The notes under the pieces: model-generated
Database searches by the model: none
What the model was told of the DNA's origin: nothing
Seen by the model: the letters and a program-made list of their open reading frames with translations, nothing else
Shown: piece by piece, positions 16,967-26,045 of the stretch
Numbering within the stretch: position 1 is the first letter of the stretch
How the letters are laid out: every line of letters starts with the position of its first letter
Made by a program: the position numbers and the translations under genes
From: Bog-159 sp050008575
GTDB taxonomy: Bacteria; Acidobacteriota; Terriglobia; Bryobacterales; Bryobacteraceae
Direction of reading: 5' to 3'
NCBI GenBank assembly: GCA_050008575.1
Contig: JBEKMJ010000004.1
Coordinates: forward strand, 1 to 64,000
DNA length: 64,000 nucleotides

Positions 16967-17253
16967 ATGGCAACGGTGATCGAGATAGGCAGCCTGATCG
17001 CCCCGACATTCGGGGCGGCCGCCCATGCATTGCCGGGACGGGCGTTTCAATTCGCCGCATCGCCCGGTGGCACCAGATGGGTCTTGTCGCCGAAGAGATC
17101 GTCCGCAAGTTTGGCCACCTCTCGCTGGCGCAGGTTCACGCGGCCCTAGCGTATTACCAGGCCAATCAGGGCGAGATCAACGCGGACCTGGAAGCCGAGG
17201 CGCGGGAGGCTGAGGCCCTGGAACGACAGGACCGACGCTGTCGGCAACGATAA
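16967..17253 (+). pseudogene. DUF433 gene with a frameshift
   Basis: The ATG at 16967 reads MATVIEIGSLIAP, a typical DUF433 start, but continues out of frame. The rest of the domain (PDIRGGRPCIAGTGVSIRRIA, then MGLVAEEIVRKFGHLSLAQVHAALAYY and an acidic tail) is in another frame from about 17001. Restoring one base near GCCCCGAC at 16999-17006 would join IGSLIAP to DIRGGRPCIAGT. Either a recent one-base deletion or a sequencing indel next to a C tract. Confidence 0.75.
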
Positions 17254-17278
17254 GCACAGAAGCCAACGATAACCGACT

Positions 17279-17470
17279 ATGACGAGAATCCAGCGTCCTG
17301 TCGCGCAAACCGAGCGGGGAAGAGGTCGCCTTCGGGACCCGGAAGGCAAGAGTAACCGCCTCAGCCCAGAAGATTTGGGCTTGCTCGCGAGGCGACTCGC
17401 GGCAGCGTCGATCCCGCTGGAGACGGCCCGGATCAAAGAGCGTCTCACTCGCGGCTTCTACGGAATCTGA
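17279..17470 (+). CDS. Small hypothetical protein next to DUF433 gene
   Basis: 63-aa basic protein beginning MTRIQRPVAQTERG, with a helical second half RLSPEDLGLLARRLAAAS and the end KERLTRGFYGI. It starts 26 nt after the DUF433 stop on the same strand, so it could be the partner of that antitoxin-like gene. No domain recognised; moderate risk of being a chance frame. Confidence 0.4.
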   Translation: MTRIQRPVAQTERGRGRLRDPEGKSNRLSPEDLGLLARRLAAASIPLETARIKERLTRGFYGI

Positions 17471-17520
17471 AGGCCACGTCTTTCCTCAGCCCCCCGCGAA
17501 CTCCGTCATACAATGTACCT

Positions 17521-17796
17521 ATGCGTTTGCTTACAGCACTTCTAACGCTGGCGTGCGCCGCGGCCTGCCGGGCCGATACTCTCACGCTGCGCGATGGGCA
17601 GGTGGTTCAGGGAACCTATATGGGCGGCACCGCCCGCACGGTCAAGATGCAAGTGGACGACACCGTCAAGACCTACGACGTGACCGACATCGCCACGCTG
17701 CAATTCACTCCTCCAGCGCCCACCGCGTCCGCGAGGCCCAGTACGGCCGGCGCCAAAGTGCGGAAGGCGCCCGCTGCCGCGCCGGAGCGCATATGA
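17521..17796 (+). CDS. Small secreted hypothetical protein
   Basis: 91-aa protein with signal peptide MRLLTALLTLACAAACRA followed by a small beta-type domain TLTLRDGQVVQGTYMGGTA and KTYDVTDIATLQF. The DG-V-GTY-GGTAR pattern recurs in acidobacterial exported proteins. The tail is alanine/proline-rich. Its stop overlaps the start of the DsbA-like gene (ATGA), pointing to co-translation and a shared periplasmic role. Confidence 0.7.
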   Translation: MRLLTALLTLACAAACRADTLTLRDGQVVQGTYMGGTARTVKMQVDDTVKTYDVTDIATLQFTPPAPTASARPSTAGAKVRKAPAAAPERI

Positions 17797-18377
17797 AAAC
17801 GGCGATCGCTCTGGTGTCATTGGCACTTCCTTTGGCCATGGGACTCTGCGCGCAAAAAATCCCCGTGGAAGGCCTGGCGGACAGCCCCGTGCGCGCGGTG
17901 ATTTACGAAGATCTGCAATGCCCCGACTGCGCCGACTTCCGGCGCATGCTGGACGACAAGCTGCTGCCGCGATACGCCGGCAAAGTGGCGTTCGTGCATC
18001 GCGATTTCCCCTTGGCGAAACACGCCTGGGCCCGGCGCGCAGCCATCGCGGCGCGCTTCTTCGCCGACCGGAAACCGGAACTGGCCCTAGAATACCGGCG
18101 TTACGCCATGGCGAACCAGGGCGCCACCAACGACGCCAACTTCAACACACGGCTGGCGGAGTTCGCCAAGGCGCACGATATCGATCCGGACGCAGCCATC
18201 GCGGCGCTCTCCAATGGCCGATACGCGGAGCTGGTGGAGCAGGACTATCAGGACGGAGTGTCGCGCGGCGTGGTGCACACTCCCACGGTATTCGTGAACG
18301 GCAAGCCATTCGTCGAAACCTTCTCGTTCGAAGAGATTTCGAAGGGCATTGACGAAGCGCTGGCTCAATCCCACTAG
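17793..18377 (+). CDS. DsbA-family thiol oxidoreductase
   Basis: 194-aa exported thioredoxin-fold protein. Signal peptide MKTAIALVSLALPLAMGLCA; active site CPDC at residues 43-46; cis-proline loop HTPTVFVNG near residue 167; a helical insertion between them. Probably forms or isomerises disulfides in the periplasm, related to DsbA/DsbG-like or BdbD proteins. ATG 17793 is set by the overlap with the upstream gene and the clean signal peptide; the longer frame upstream reads through another gene. Confidence 0.88.
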   Translation: MKTAIALVSLALPLAMGLCAQKIPVEGLADSPVRAVIYEDLQCPDCADFRRMLDDKLLPRYAGKVAFVHRDFPLAKHAWARRAAIAARFFADRKPELALEYRRYAMANQGATNDANFNTRLAEFAKAHDIDPDAAIAALSNGRYAELVEQDYQDGVSRGVVHTPTVFVNGKPFVETFSFEEISKGIDEALAQSH

Positions 18378-18455
18378 CCCCAGCCCGCTAGCGCGGAATG
18401 TAAATTCGTCGCCCGGCCCTCCGCGGCGTCGCCGCCTTTCCCATATCATCGATGT

Positions 18456-19970
18456 ATGATCCTTTCCGTGCACCATTCCAAACCACCGCGGGCCAAGTCG
18501 TGCCTCGCGCTTGCCGCCGGACTCGTCCTCGGACTCGTTTCCTTGCCGGCGGCCTTTGGTCAGACCCCGTGGACCAATTTTGCCAAGGAGGCGCAGCATA
18601 ACGCGGCGTCCACCATCGCATCCCAGTCGTTGAACGGCATTCACTGGCAGACGCCCGTGGATCTGGACCCGCAATACTCCGGGAGTGAATTGCTGATTCA
18701 TTACGGTACGCCTCTGATTACGGCTGCCAATACGGTCATCGTCCCGGTGAAAACGGAGGCGGACGGAGGCTTCCGCGTGGATGCGCGTAGCGCCGCCGAC
18801 GGCACCCTGGAATGGAGTGCGCCGACAGACTACGTGCTGCCCCCGAAGCATGGGTGGACGCCTGAGTTCGGCCCAGCCCTCACGGCAGATCGGCTTTACT
18901 TTCCGGCCGCGGGAGGCACCATCCTTTATCGCGACCACCCCGACTCGGCTACCGGGACGGAGGGCCGCCTCGCCTTCTACGGGTTGTCGAACTACCAGGC
19001 AGATCCTTCCGGATTCGCCGACAGCGTGTATATCGACGCGCCGCTCACCACCGATCCGAGCGGGAATATCTATTTTGGCTTCCTGGTAGTTGGCGCCAGC
19101 CCGTTATCCGGGCTGACCAGCGGGATCGCGCGCATCGGCGCCGACGGACAAGGGACTTGGATCCCGGTGACCACCGCTGCCTCGGACCTGACCATGACGG
19201 AAGTCGCCTACAACTGCGCTCCCGGCTTGAACTGGGACCGCACCACGCTTTATATCGCCGTAAGCAACCAAATCGGTGGTTATCTGGTAGCCCTGAACAG
19301 CACCACGCTGGCGCCCGTGGCGCGCGTACAACTCAAAGATCCGAAGTCGGGGAAGGACGCTTCGCTCAGCGACGACTCGTCGGCATCCCCAACCGCAGGG
19401 CCTGACGGAGATGTGTATTACGGAGTGCTCGAGAACCCACCTGGGGAAAACGGCGGCCGCGGCTGGATGTTGCATTTCAATGCCGCCCTTTCAGAGACGA
19501 AAACTCCCGGCGCTTTCGGCTGGGACGATACCGCCTCCGTGGTGCCGGCCTCGATGGTTACGTCATATACCGGCACGTCCAGCTATCTCCTGATGACGAA
19601 GTACAACAGCTACTACAACGAGGAGAACAGAATTGCCATCCTGGACCCGAATGCCACGGAGATCGACCCGGTTACCGGCGAAACCGTGATGAACGAAGTT
19701 CTCAGCATCTTGGGTCCTACCTCCAACCCCGATGGACGAGGCGTAAAGGAATGGTGCATCAACTCCGCGGCGGTGGACATCCCGGGCAAGTCCATTCTGG
19801 CGAATAACGAGGATGGCAAGATGTACCGCTGGGATCTGACCACGAATACGCTAAGCCAGACGGTGGTCCTCACGGAAGGCTTGGGAGAAGCCTATACGCC
19901 CACCGCCATCGGCATGGACGGCACGGCATACGCCATCAATAACGCGATTTTATTCGCCCTGGGGAATTAA
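18456..19970 (+). CDS. Secreted beta-propeller (PQQ-like) protein
   Basis: 504-aa protein with an N-terminal signal (CLALAAGLVLGLVSLPAAFG). The body is a series of beta-rich blades, for example VDARSAADGTLEW, IDAPLTTDPSGNIYFGF, VSNQIGGYLVALNSTTLAP and NEDGKMYRWDLTTNTLSQ, like quinoprotein-type propellers, but tryptophan-docking repeats are irregular and no dehydrogenase active site is seen. Probably a binding or structural extracellular protein. Convergent with the carboxylesterase gene 26 bp downstream. Confidence 0.7.
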   Translation: MILSVHHSKPPRAKSCLALAAGLVLGLVSLPAAFGQTPWTNFAKEAQHNAASTIASQSLNGIHWQTPVDLDPQYSGSELLIHYGTPLITAANTVIVPVKTEADGGFRVDARSAADGTLEWSAPTDYVLPPKHGWTPEFGPALTADRLYFPAAGGTILYRDHPDSATGTEGRLAFYGLSNYQADPSGFADSVYIDAPLTTDPSGNIYFGFLVVGASPLSGLTSGIARIGADGQGTWIPVTTAASDLTMTEVAYNCAPGLNWDRTTLYIAVSNQIGGYLVALNSTTLAPVARVQLKDPKSGKDASLSDDSSASPTAGPDGDVYYGVLENPPGENGGRGWMLHFNAALSETKTPGAFGWDDTASVVPASMVTSYTGTSSYLLMTKYNSYYNEENRIAILDPNATEIDPVTGETVMNEVLSILGPTSNPDGRGVKEWCINSAAVDIPGKSILANNEDGKMYRWDLTTNTLSQTVVLTEGLGEAYTPTAIGMDGTAYAINNAILFALGN

Positions 19971-19996
19971 GGGCAGCGCCCGGGGAAACGCGCATT

Positions 19997-21646
19997 CTAC
20001 TGGTTGTCGAGCAGCCTCTGCTTCAGCCTGCCGATTTCCAGGCTGCAGAAGGTTGGCCGCCCGCCCTGCCGCGGATGCGCGCGCCCATCGTTGCCGAATT
20101 CCATGTATTGTTCGGAGGCGGCGGTGTAGGGGCGCCACCGCGGAAGTCCGCCGCCATTCGGATCGCCCGTCTTGGCGAAGTTGGTCCAATAGCTTTGCAT
20201 GGCGGCGGCCAGCGCCTCGTCCTGCGTCGCGAAGGTCAGCCAGTTCCACACAGGATGGCGCAGCGCGCCGAATACGTACGGCAGTTCCAGGCTGTGAAAG
20301 GACCCCAGATCGCCTTCCCCCTTGCCGGGTATCGACCGGCGAAACCGATACACGAACGACGGGTGTCCGGCGGCGGCATTGAGCTCGGCCATGGCGGCGG
20401 CCGGACACGTCATCAGCGCATCGTTCAGCCATTCGTCCGCGGCGGCGGTGCGGCCCATGTGGGTGTCGACGACGTAAGCGGCCATGGCGACCGGCGCCAT
20501 ATTTCCGTAACTGATGCGCAGCGTCTTCCGGGGTCCTGGATCGGCGGCCGAGGGAGCCCCGGCTGCGCCGCGAAAGGCGCTGGCTTCGCGCCCGTTATTG
20601 CCGATCAGCAGGCCGGCCGGTTGCTGACGCCCAGTGGCGAAAACCGCCTGCGGCGTACGTGGGAGGACCCAGCCATCCAGCACGAATTCGGGATTTGGTT
20701 CTTCCTTGGCGGCGTCCACCGCGGCTTTAAGTATGGCTTGCGCCGGCAGCGCGCGCAGGCGCTCGATGGTGGAACCGCCGGCAAGCTTGGCGACGCGCTC
20801 GCCGAACCGCTCGGCTCGCCGAAGAGTGTGGGCATAGGCAATGCCGGCCACCGGGCCGCTCTCCATGATGGCGCGCGCGAAAAGTCCGCCCGTGAGCGGA
20901 GAACACATCAGCATGCCGGCGTCGATGGAGCCTGCGGATTCGCCGAAGACCGTGACGCGCGCGGGATCGCCGCCAAACTTCGCGATGTTGTCGTGCACCC
21001 ACCGCAAAGCGGCGATCTGATCCAGCAATCCGTAGTTGCCGGAAGACCGGTGCGGCGATTCGCGGGTCAGTTCGGGGTGGGCAAAGAAGCCCAGCGGACC
21101 GAGCCGGTAATTAATGGTCACCACCAGCACGCCATGCCGGGCCAGTTCCGCGCCATCGTAGCCCGTCTCGTTGCCGCTGCCGATCCGGTTGGAGCCGCCA
21201 TGCATCCAGAACATCACCGCCCGCGGTTCCTGCACCGGCCATTCTGGCGTCCAGATGTTCAGATACAGGCAGTCTTCGGAAAGCTCCCAGCGGGGCGTGG
21301 CGAGGGTTTCGCCGTAGCGGCGCGCCAATGGCGCAAGGAAGGCGCCGGTGCCAATCGGATTCTGAACACAGGCGGCCGAGTATTGCGTGGCATCGCGCAC
21401 GCCTAGCCAGGGCTTGACCGGTTGCGGCTCGCGCCACCGCAGCGCGCCCACTGGCGGTTCGGCAAACGGGATTGCCTTGAAGACGGCGCCCGGCGAGGCC
21501 AGGTAGCCGCGGATGGCGCCGCCCGTTACGTGGACGGTGGGGATGGGCTGGGCGAAGGCCGCGACGGCTACCAGAAATAGTATCAACGCAGGCGGCCTTC
21601 GAGGCCGCCGCAGGCTGCGAGCCTGCCCCACGTTAGCGCTCGACAT
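19997..21646 (-). CDS. Carboxylesterase/lipase, type B, exported
   Basis: Alpha/beta hydrolase of the para-nitrobenzyl esterase type. Nucleophile in GESAG (VTVFGESAGSID), oxyanion hole region MHGGSNRIGSG, catalytic His in GSFHSLELPYVFG. EDCLYLNIWTP is the classic type-B signature. The hydrophobic core ALILFLVAVAAFAQ is a signal peptide. ATG 21646 overlaps the stop of the upstream dehydrogenase gene and gives 549 aa, with a 14-codon hairpin repeat before the signal core; TTG 21586 (529 aa) is the alternative start after the repeat. Substrate unknown. Confidence 0.9.
   Translation of the reverse strand: MSSANVGQARSLRRPRRPPALILFLVAVAAFAQPIPTVHVTGGAIRGYLASPGAVFKAIPFAEPPVGALRWREPQPVKPWLGVRDATQYSAACVQNPIGTGAFLAPLARRYGETLATPRWELSEDCLYLNIWTPEWPVQEPRAVMFWMHGGSNRIGSGNETGYDGAELARHGVLVVTINYRLGPLGFFAHPELTRESPHRSSGNYGLLDQIAALRWVHDNIAKFGGDPARVTVFGESAGSIDAGMLMCSPLTGGLFARAIMESGPVAGIAYAHTLRRAERFGERVAKLAGGSTIERLRALPAQAILKAAVDAAKEEPNPEFVLDGWVLPRTPQAVFATGRQQPAGLLIGNNGREASAFRGAAGAPSAADPGPRKTLRISYGNMAPVAMAAYVVDTHMGRTAAADEWLNDALMTCPAAAMAELNAAAGHPSFVYRFRRSIPGKGEGDLGSFHSLELPYVFGALRHPVWNWLTFATQDEALAAAMQSYWTNFAKTGDPNGGGLPRWRPYTAASEQYMEFGNDGRAHPRQGGRPTFCSLEIGRLKQRLLDNQ
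21590..21631. repeat. Mosaic hairpin repeat, locus 5, in esterase leader
   Basis: AGGCGGCCT/AGGCCGCC and GCAGGCT/AGCCTGC stems closed by CCCAC. Exactly 42 bp, so in frame; on the minus strand it encodes VGQARSLRRPRRPP between MSSAN and the hydrophobic signal core. Confidence 0.85.
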
Positions 21647-22640
21647 GGCCGCCGAACTGATAGCGCATCGCCGAAAGCAGCTTATCGGCAAAATCCTCCT
21701 CGCCGCGAGAGCTGAAGCGCTGATACAGCGCGGCACTCAGCACCGGCGCGGGTGTGGACTCGTCGATGGCCGCGGTAATGGTCCAGCGGCCTTCGCCGGA
21801 ATCGGAAACGCGCCCGGAGAAACCGCCCAAGTCGGACTGCTGGAAGAGGGCGATGGCAGTCAGGTCGAGCAGCCACGAAGCCACTACGCTGCCGCGCCGC
21901 CACACCTCGGCGATGTCAGCCAGATTGAGGTCGAATCGATAGTTTTCGGGATTACGCATAGGGGCGGTTTCGGCGTCGGCGTCGCGGCTCTGCTTCCCGG
22001 CGTTAGCGTGCTTCAGAATGTTGAGTCCTTCGGCATAGGCAGCCATGATGCCGTATTCAATGCCGTTATGCACCATCTTCACGAAGTGACCCGCGCCGGA
22101 CGGGCCGCAATACAAATAACCTTCTTCGGCGGTGCCGCCGGCCTTCTCGCGCCCCGGCGTGCGATCCGCGTTGCCGCGGCCGGGCGCCAGCGTCTTGAAG
22201 ATCGGATCGAGATGTTGGACGATCTCCGGCTCCCCGCCAATCATCTGGCAGAAGCCGCGCTCCAGCCCCCAGACGCCGCCGCTGGTGCCCACATCCACGT
22301 AGTGCAGGCGCTTGACGTCCAGTTCCTTGGCGCGGCGAATGTCGTCGATGTAATAGGAATTGCCGCCGTCGATGACGATGTCGCCGCTTTCCATGCGCGC
22401 CGACAGATCCGCGAGGGTGCCATCCACGGCGGCCGCGGGAATCATCAACCAGACGGCGCGTGGCGGCGGAAGCGCTTTCAATAGATGGTCGAGCGTGACC
22501 GCTCCGGTTGCGCCTTCGCCCTCCAGCTTCGCGACGTTCGCGCGATCCTGATCCCACACCACGCATTGGTGTCCGCCGCGCATCAGGCGGCGCACCATGT
22601 TGGCGCCCATCCGTCCCAGACCGATCATCCCAAGCTGCAT
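21633..22640 (-). CDS. gnd: 6-phosphogluconate dehydrogenase, decarboxylating
   Basis: Oxidises 6-phosphogluconate to ribulose-5-phosphate. 335 aa, the short form typical of the GndA/YqeC branch that often prefers NAD. Seen: MIGLGRMGANMVRRL nucleotide motif at the N-terminus, VIDGGNSYYIDD, the substrate loop DVGTSGGVWGLERG and the catalytic GHFVKMVHNGIEYG (Lys and Asn). Normal C-terminal helical domain. It supplies pentose phosphates together with the transaldolase at 34500. Head-to-tail with GH42 and esterase genes. Confidence 0.95.
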   Translation of the reverse strand: MQLGMIGLGRMGANMVRRLMRGGHQCVVWDQDRANVAKLEGEGATGAVTLDHLLKALPPPRAVWLMIPAAAVDGTLADLSARMESGDIVIDGGNSYYIDDIRRAKELDVKRLHYVDVGTSGGVWGLERGFCQMIGGEPEIVQHLDPIFKTLAPGRGNADRTPGREKAGGTAEEGYLYCGPSGAGHFVKMVHNGIEYGIMAAYAEGLNILKHANAGKQSRDADAETAPMRNPENYRFDLNLADIAEVWRRGSVVASWLLDLTAIALFQQSDLGGFSGRVSDSGEGRWTITAAIDESTPAPVLSAALYQRFSSRGEEDFADKLLSAMRYQFGGHVER

Positions 22641-22658
22641 TCGTTTCCCTCCATTCTC

Positions 22659-24719
22659 TTAGGGTAGCTTAGGCAGCGCCTGGCGCTGCCCTACCAGCAC
22701 TTCTACTCCGCGGGGCGGCAAATCCACAGCGGACGCCGATTCGCCATCGTGGAGCACGCGTTGCATGGGGCGCGGCAGCGTGATGCGCTGCGGAGTTTTG
22801 GTGTGATTGATCAGCACGAACACTTCCTTGGCTGCGCCCACGCGGCGCGACACTTCCACGCCTTCCGGCACAGGTCCCAGCGCCGGCTGCAACCCGGCGA
22901 GCCGGATCATCCACTGCGTCGCCGCGCGCATGAGGGTGTCGTCGAGCCATGCGCCGATATAGGCGATGCGCCCTTTCCCGGCTTTCCCGGAAAGGACCGC
23001 GGGCTGTCCGTCGAGCCATCCGTTACTTTCGCCGTAAGTGAGCAGGACTTCCGCGCCGTCAGCCTTCAGTCGCTCAGCCCATATCCGCGCCTTGCCGCTG
23101 CCCCACGCGCCGGAAACCGGCACGTCGTCGTTCAACGCGTAGAATTGTTCCACGCGGCCACCGAGTAACGGAACCAGCGGCCCGGGCTGCCGCGCCGGCT
23201 GCAGCGCATTGTAAGTATCCTTCATTCCGGAGCGCGGCCCCAGCACTAAGTGGCCGCCGCCGTTCACATACTCAATCAGACGCTGACTCACGTCGTCCGG
23301 CAGCACATTCAAGCCCGGCGCGATCACCAGGCGGTATGCCGTGAGCGGCGCGGCAGGACCCACGATATCGACTTGCTGCAGCATCTCGTGCACCGGCTTG
23401 TAGTAGCTGAGCAGCAGTCCCACCGGATCGAAATTGCGATTGTGCCGCTGGTTATCGATCGCCCACCGGCTGTCGTACGAATGCAAAATCGCGACGTCCG
23501 CCATGGGACTGGTGCCCGCCAGCGCATCGCTCGCCTGCTCGAATTCGCGGCCGATTTGCGCGACTTCCTCATACAGCGGAACGGGAGTGCCGTCGGCTCC
23601 GACCAACGTGCCGTGATACTCCTCCTGGCCGTTGAGCGCACTGCGCCACTGCCAGTAACTCACGGCGTCGGCGCCATGCCCGACGGCTTGCCAGGCCATC
23701 TCGCGCACCTCGCCGCGATCCAGCGCGTTGTTCACCGGCGACCAGTTCACGAAGCCGGGCTGGGTCTCCATCACCCAGAAATTCTTGCGCTTGAAACCTC
23801 GCGTCAGGTCGTGCGTCATGCCGTTGCGCGCGGCGTCCAGGTGGCCGCTGCCCACATAGTCGTCCCACGATGCCAGATCCAGTTCCTCGGTTAGCGCGTA
23901 ATGGTCGAACACATCGTACCAGCCCATGAAATTGGAGGTAATGAACTGACGCGGCTCGCTGGCGGCGCGGATGGCCGCCACCTGGATGTGCTGGAAGTCG
24001 CGCAGGGACGCCGTCAAGAAGCGCTTGAACTCCAGGTCGAGCCCGGGATTGCCGCCCGGACCCATCGGAATCTGGCTCCAATCCGTGTAAGTCTGGCTCC
24101 AGTATTCGGTGGTCCAGTGCCGGTTGAGCGCATCGAGCGTACCGTACTTTTCGCGCAGCCAGTCCTGAAACTGGCGATGGGTTTCTTCGTCCCACGAGAA
24201 TGCGCCGTACTCGTTGTCGATCTGCCAGCCGATCACGTTCGGGTTGTGGCCAAAGCGCCGCGCCAGTTGTTCGGCGATGCGGCGGCAAAACTCGCGATAG
24301 CGCGCGCTGGTGGGCGACCCCTGCTGGCGATTGCCATGCTTCGCCTTGCGCCCGTCCTGCTCGGTGCGCAGCGTGTCCGGATACTTTTGGGTCAGCCAGG
24401 CGGGCGGAGCGGCGCTGGGCGTGCCGATGACGACCGAGATGCCATGTTGCGCCGCCAGCGCCACCGCGCGGTCCAGCCAGTCGAGATCGAACTGGCCCTC
24501 CCGCGGCTCCAGGCGGCTCCAGGCGAATTCGGCAACGCGCACTACGTGGATGTGGGCAGCTTCCATGAGCTTCAAATCCTCGGGCCAGCGCGGCTCCGGC
24601 CATTGCTCCGGATACCAGGCGTCGCCCAAGAGGACAGCGGGCCGCTGGGCGGCGAGGGACGTAAGCGGCAGGATGGCGCACAACAGCGCCAAGGCGGCGG
24701 TCAACGGTTTGTGTAGCAT
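22659..24719 (-). CDS. Exported GH42 beta-galactosidase
   Basis: Retaining glycoside hydrolase of 686 aa, normal for GH42, with signal peptide LTAALALLCAILPLTSLAA. The TIM barrel begins LGDAWYPEQWPE; the acid/base Glu is in GWQIDNEYG and the nucleophile Glu in WVMETQPGFVNW. A trimerisation (GATase-like) domain follows with VIAPGLNVLPDD. ATG 24719 is chosen because the frame upstream is translated repeat. The last ten residues (GQRQALPKLP) are read from a hairpin repeat, so the native end is probably just before. Breaks down galactosides outside the cytoplasm. Confidence 0.92.
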   Translation of the reverse strand: MLHKPLTAALALLCAILPLTSLAAQRPAVLLGDAWYPEQWPEPRWPEDLKLMEAAHIHVVRVAEFAWSRLEPREGQFDLDWLDRAVALAAQHGISVVIGTPSAAPPAWLTQKYPDTLRTEQDGRKAKHGNRQQGSPTSARYREFCRRIAEQLARRFGHNPNVIGWQIDNEYGAFSWDEETHRQFQDWLREKYGTLDALNRHWTTEYWSQTYTDWSQIPMGPGGNPGLDLEFKRFLTASLRDFQHIQVAAIRAASEPRQFITSNFMGWYDVFDHYALTEELDLASWDDYVGSGHLDAARNGMTHDLTRGFKRKNFWVMETQPGFVNWSPVNNALDRGEVREMAWQAVGHGADAVSYWQWRSALNGQEEYHGTLVGADGTPVPLYEEVAQIGREFEQASDALAGTSPMADVAILHSYDSRWAIDNQRHNRNFDPVGLLLSYYKPVHEMLQQVDIVGPAAPLTAYRLVIAPGLNVLPDDVSQRLIEYVNGGGHLVLGPRSGMKDTYNALQPARQPGPLVPLLGGRVEQFYALNDDVPVSGAWGSGKARIWAERLKADGAEVLLTYGESNGWLDGQPAVLSGKAGKGRIAYIGAWLDDTLMRAATQWMIRLAGLQPALGPVPEGVEVSRRVGAAKEVFVLINHTKTPQRITLPRPMQRVLHDGESASAVDLPPRGVEVLVGQRQALPKLP
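22671..22694. repeat. Hairpin repeat, locus 6, at 3' end of GH42 gene
   Basis: GGCAGCGCC/GGCGCTGCC with a single-base loop, bounded by TAGG and CTAC. It is read as the C-terminal residues of the beta-galactosidase. Confidence 0.7.
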
Positions 24720-24735
24720 AACGAGGTATTCTAAC

Positions 24736-24897
24736 GTGGGGCGGCGCCATGCGCCGCCTGGGATGCTGGCCGAAGAGCGGGTTCCGGAGAACCCGCGCGG
24801 AGGCTGGCGCCGCCCGACGTCCTCGCCGAAAACCGCATGTCCCGTGCCAGCGCAAGGACGCCGCCCCGTTTGAGAGGCCTGACGGACCTGCCCCACT
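24736..24897. repeat. Mosaic hairpin repeats, locus 7
   Basis: Starts GTGGGGC and ends GCCCCAC. Stems include GCGGCGC/GCGCCGC and GCGGGTTC/GAACCCGC. It fills the upstream region of the GH42 gene, where no other gene is visible. Confidence 0.75.
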
Positions 24898-24908
24898 AAA
24901 AGGCCAAT

Positions 24909-25125
24909 CTCAAGAGCCGGCTAAGAGCCGGCCTAGGCGAGCGTAGCTCGCCAGTGTCGGCAGGAGTGCCGACACGGCACGCACGAGTGCGTGCGCCACG
25001 AGGGCTACCCAACTGAAATGGCCAATCTCCAGAGCCGGCTAAAAGCCGGCCGCGGGCATAATTGCCCGCCCTCCAATTCATGCAGAATTGGCATTGGGCA
25101 GGGCGCCCGCGCCACGAGGGCGACG
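24909..25125. repeat. Mosaic hairpin repeats, locus 8 (two arrays)
   Basis: Two arrays with the same leader (GGCCAATCTC then AGAGCCGGCTAA). Stems: GCCGGCT/AGCCGGC, GGCGAGC/GCTCGCC, GTGTCGGCA/TGCCGACAC, GCACGCA/TGCGTGC, GCGGGCA/TGCCCGC and CCAATTC/GAATTGG. With locus 7 this accounts for the whole gene-free stretch 24720-25127. Confidence 0.8.
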
Positions 25126-25127
25126 CG

Positions 25128-25730
25128 TTAGAGGGGCGCATCGCTGAACTCTTTCACGGGGATGCCATTTTCGGCGCGGTAGAGGACTTCGCTCTGGCCA
25201 TCGCCTTTCATCCAGGTGACCTGGTACCTGGCGGGCGGGGTCTCGTCCTTTCCTTTTCCTTTCTTTCCGTTCTTTTCGTGGGGCGGTGGGTCGGCCTGAG
25301 GTTGTTCGGGCGGTTTCGGGCGGGCGGCTTTGAGGCGCTCAAGTGCGTCGCAAGCCTTTGTGTATGAGCGGTCCAGGCGGCCGCTGGCTTGCGTCATGCG
25401 GTCGAAGATGGAGACGCGGGCGAGGATGTCGAGACCTGCCATTTGGGCTTCGCGCTGGAAGCGGTCCGCGCGCAATTGCATCCACTGGGCGATAGCGGCC
25501 TGGTAGAGTAGGTGCCGCTCGTGGGGGGTTTGGGGCTGATATTGGTTTTCGAGATCGGCGTGGAGTTGGTCAAAATCCTCCTGCTTTTCGTCTGGCAGGA
25601 GGAGGGTTCTGGCGCGTAGGCCATGGCGCACGGCGTTCATGGAAGAGGCGGCCTTTCCGGCGTCGGTTTTGGGACCCGAAGAGTGGCGTGCATTGCGGCG
25701 GCTGGCCGCGGCTTTCTTCTTTGATGTCAT
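25128..25730 (-). CDS. Conserved hypothetical protein, ARHSSGPKT type
   Basis: 200-aa basic protein. The N-terminal pattern NARHSSGPKTDAGKAASSMNA followed by RHGLRA is a recurring acidobacterial/planctomycete family of unknown function, often found in many copies per genome. A helical middle (LLYQAAIAQWMQLRADRFQREAQ) is followed by a proline/lysine-rich linker near residues 136-163. ATG at 25730. No membrane segment or catalytic motif. Flanked by repeats on both sides, which suits a mobile or duplicated family. Confidence 0.7.
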   Translation of the reverse strand: MTSKKKAAASRRNARHSSGPKTDAGKAASSMNAVRHGLRARTLLLPDEKQEDFDQLHADLENQYQPQTPHERHLLYQAAIAQWMQLRADRFQREAQMAGLDILARVSIFDRMTQASGRLDRSYTKACDALERLKAARPKPPEQPQADPPPHEKNGKKGKGKDETPPARYQVTWMKGDGQSEVLYRAENGIPVKEFSDAPL

Positions 25731-25765
25731 GTGATTACCTCATTTCTTACAAACGAACCTACGGG

Positions 25766-25807
25766 GGCGAGTTGCGCTCGCCAACATCGACAAAATTCGT
25801 CGATGTT
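25766..25807. repeat. Hairpin repeat, locus 9
   Basis: GGCGAG/CTCGCC followed by a strong inverted repeat, AACATCGAC/GTCGATGTT with a 7-nt loop. The rest of the gene-free stretch 25808-26045 is G-rich on the plus strand and shows nothing else that I can support. Confidence 0.65.
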
Positions 25808-26045
25808 CGAGGGGGCGATGGGGCGATGGAGCGAGACGGCGATTGCGGCGGTTGTGGGGCGGGGAGGGCGGGTTCTTTCTGGCTACAGATTAGCATCGCG
25901 GTGGGTTGGAAATGAGCGGGGTGTGACAGGGCTGGGGCTGTAGGTGATTGGAAAATTGGGAGAAAGGGGGAATCGGGGATTTATTGCGGATGTGTGACTG
26001 TTACCGTAACCAATCTCCCGATGCGGGATCAAAGCCCCCGCCTAC

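Noticed and set aside
24200..25130. Possible CRISPR array in the repeat-rich region
   Set aside because: Repeats are palindromic modules of different sequence and spacing, not identical direct repeats with unique spacers, and no cas genes are present.
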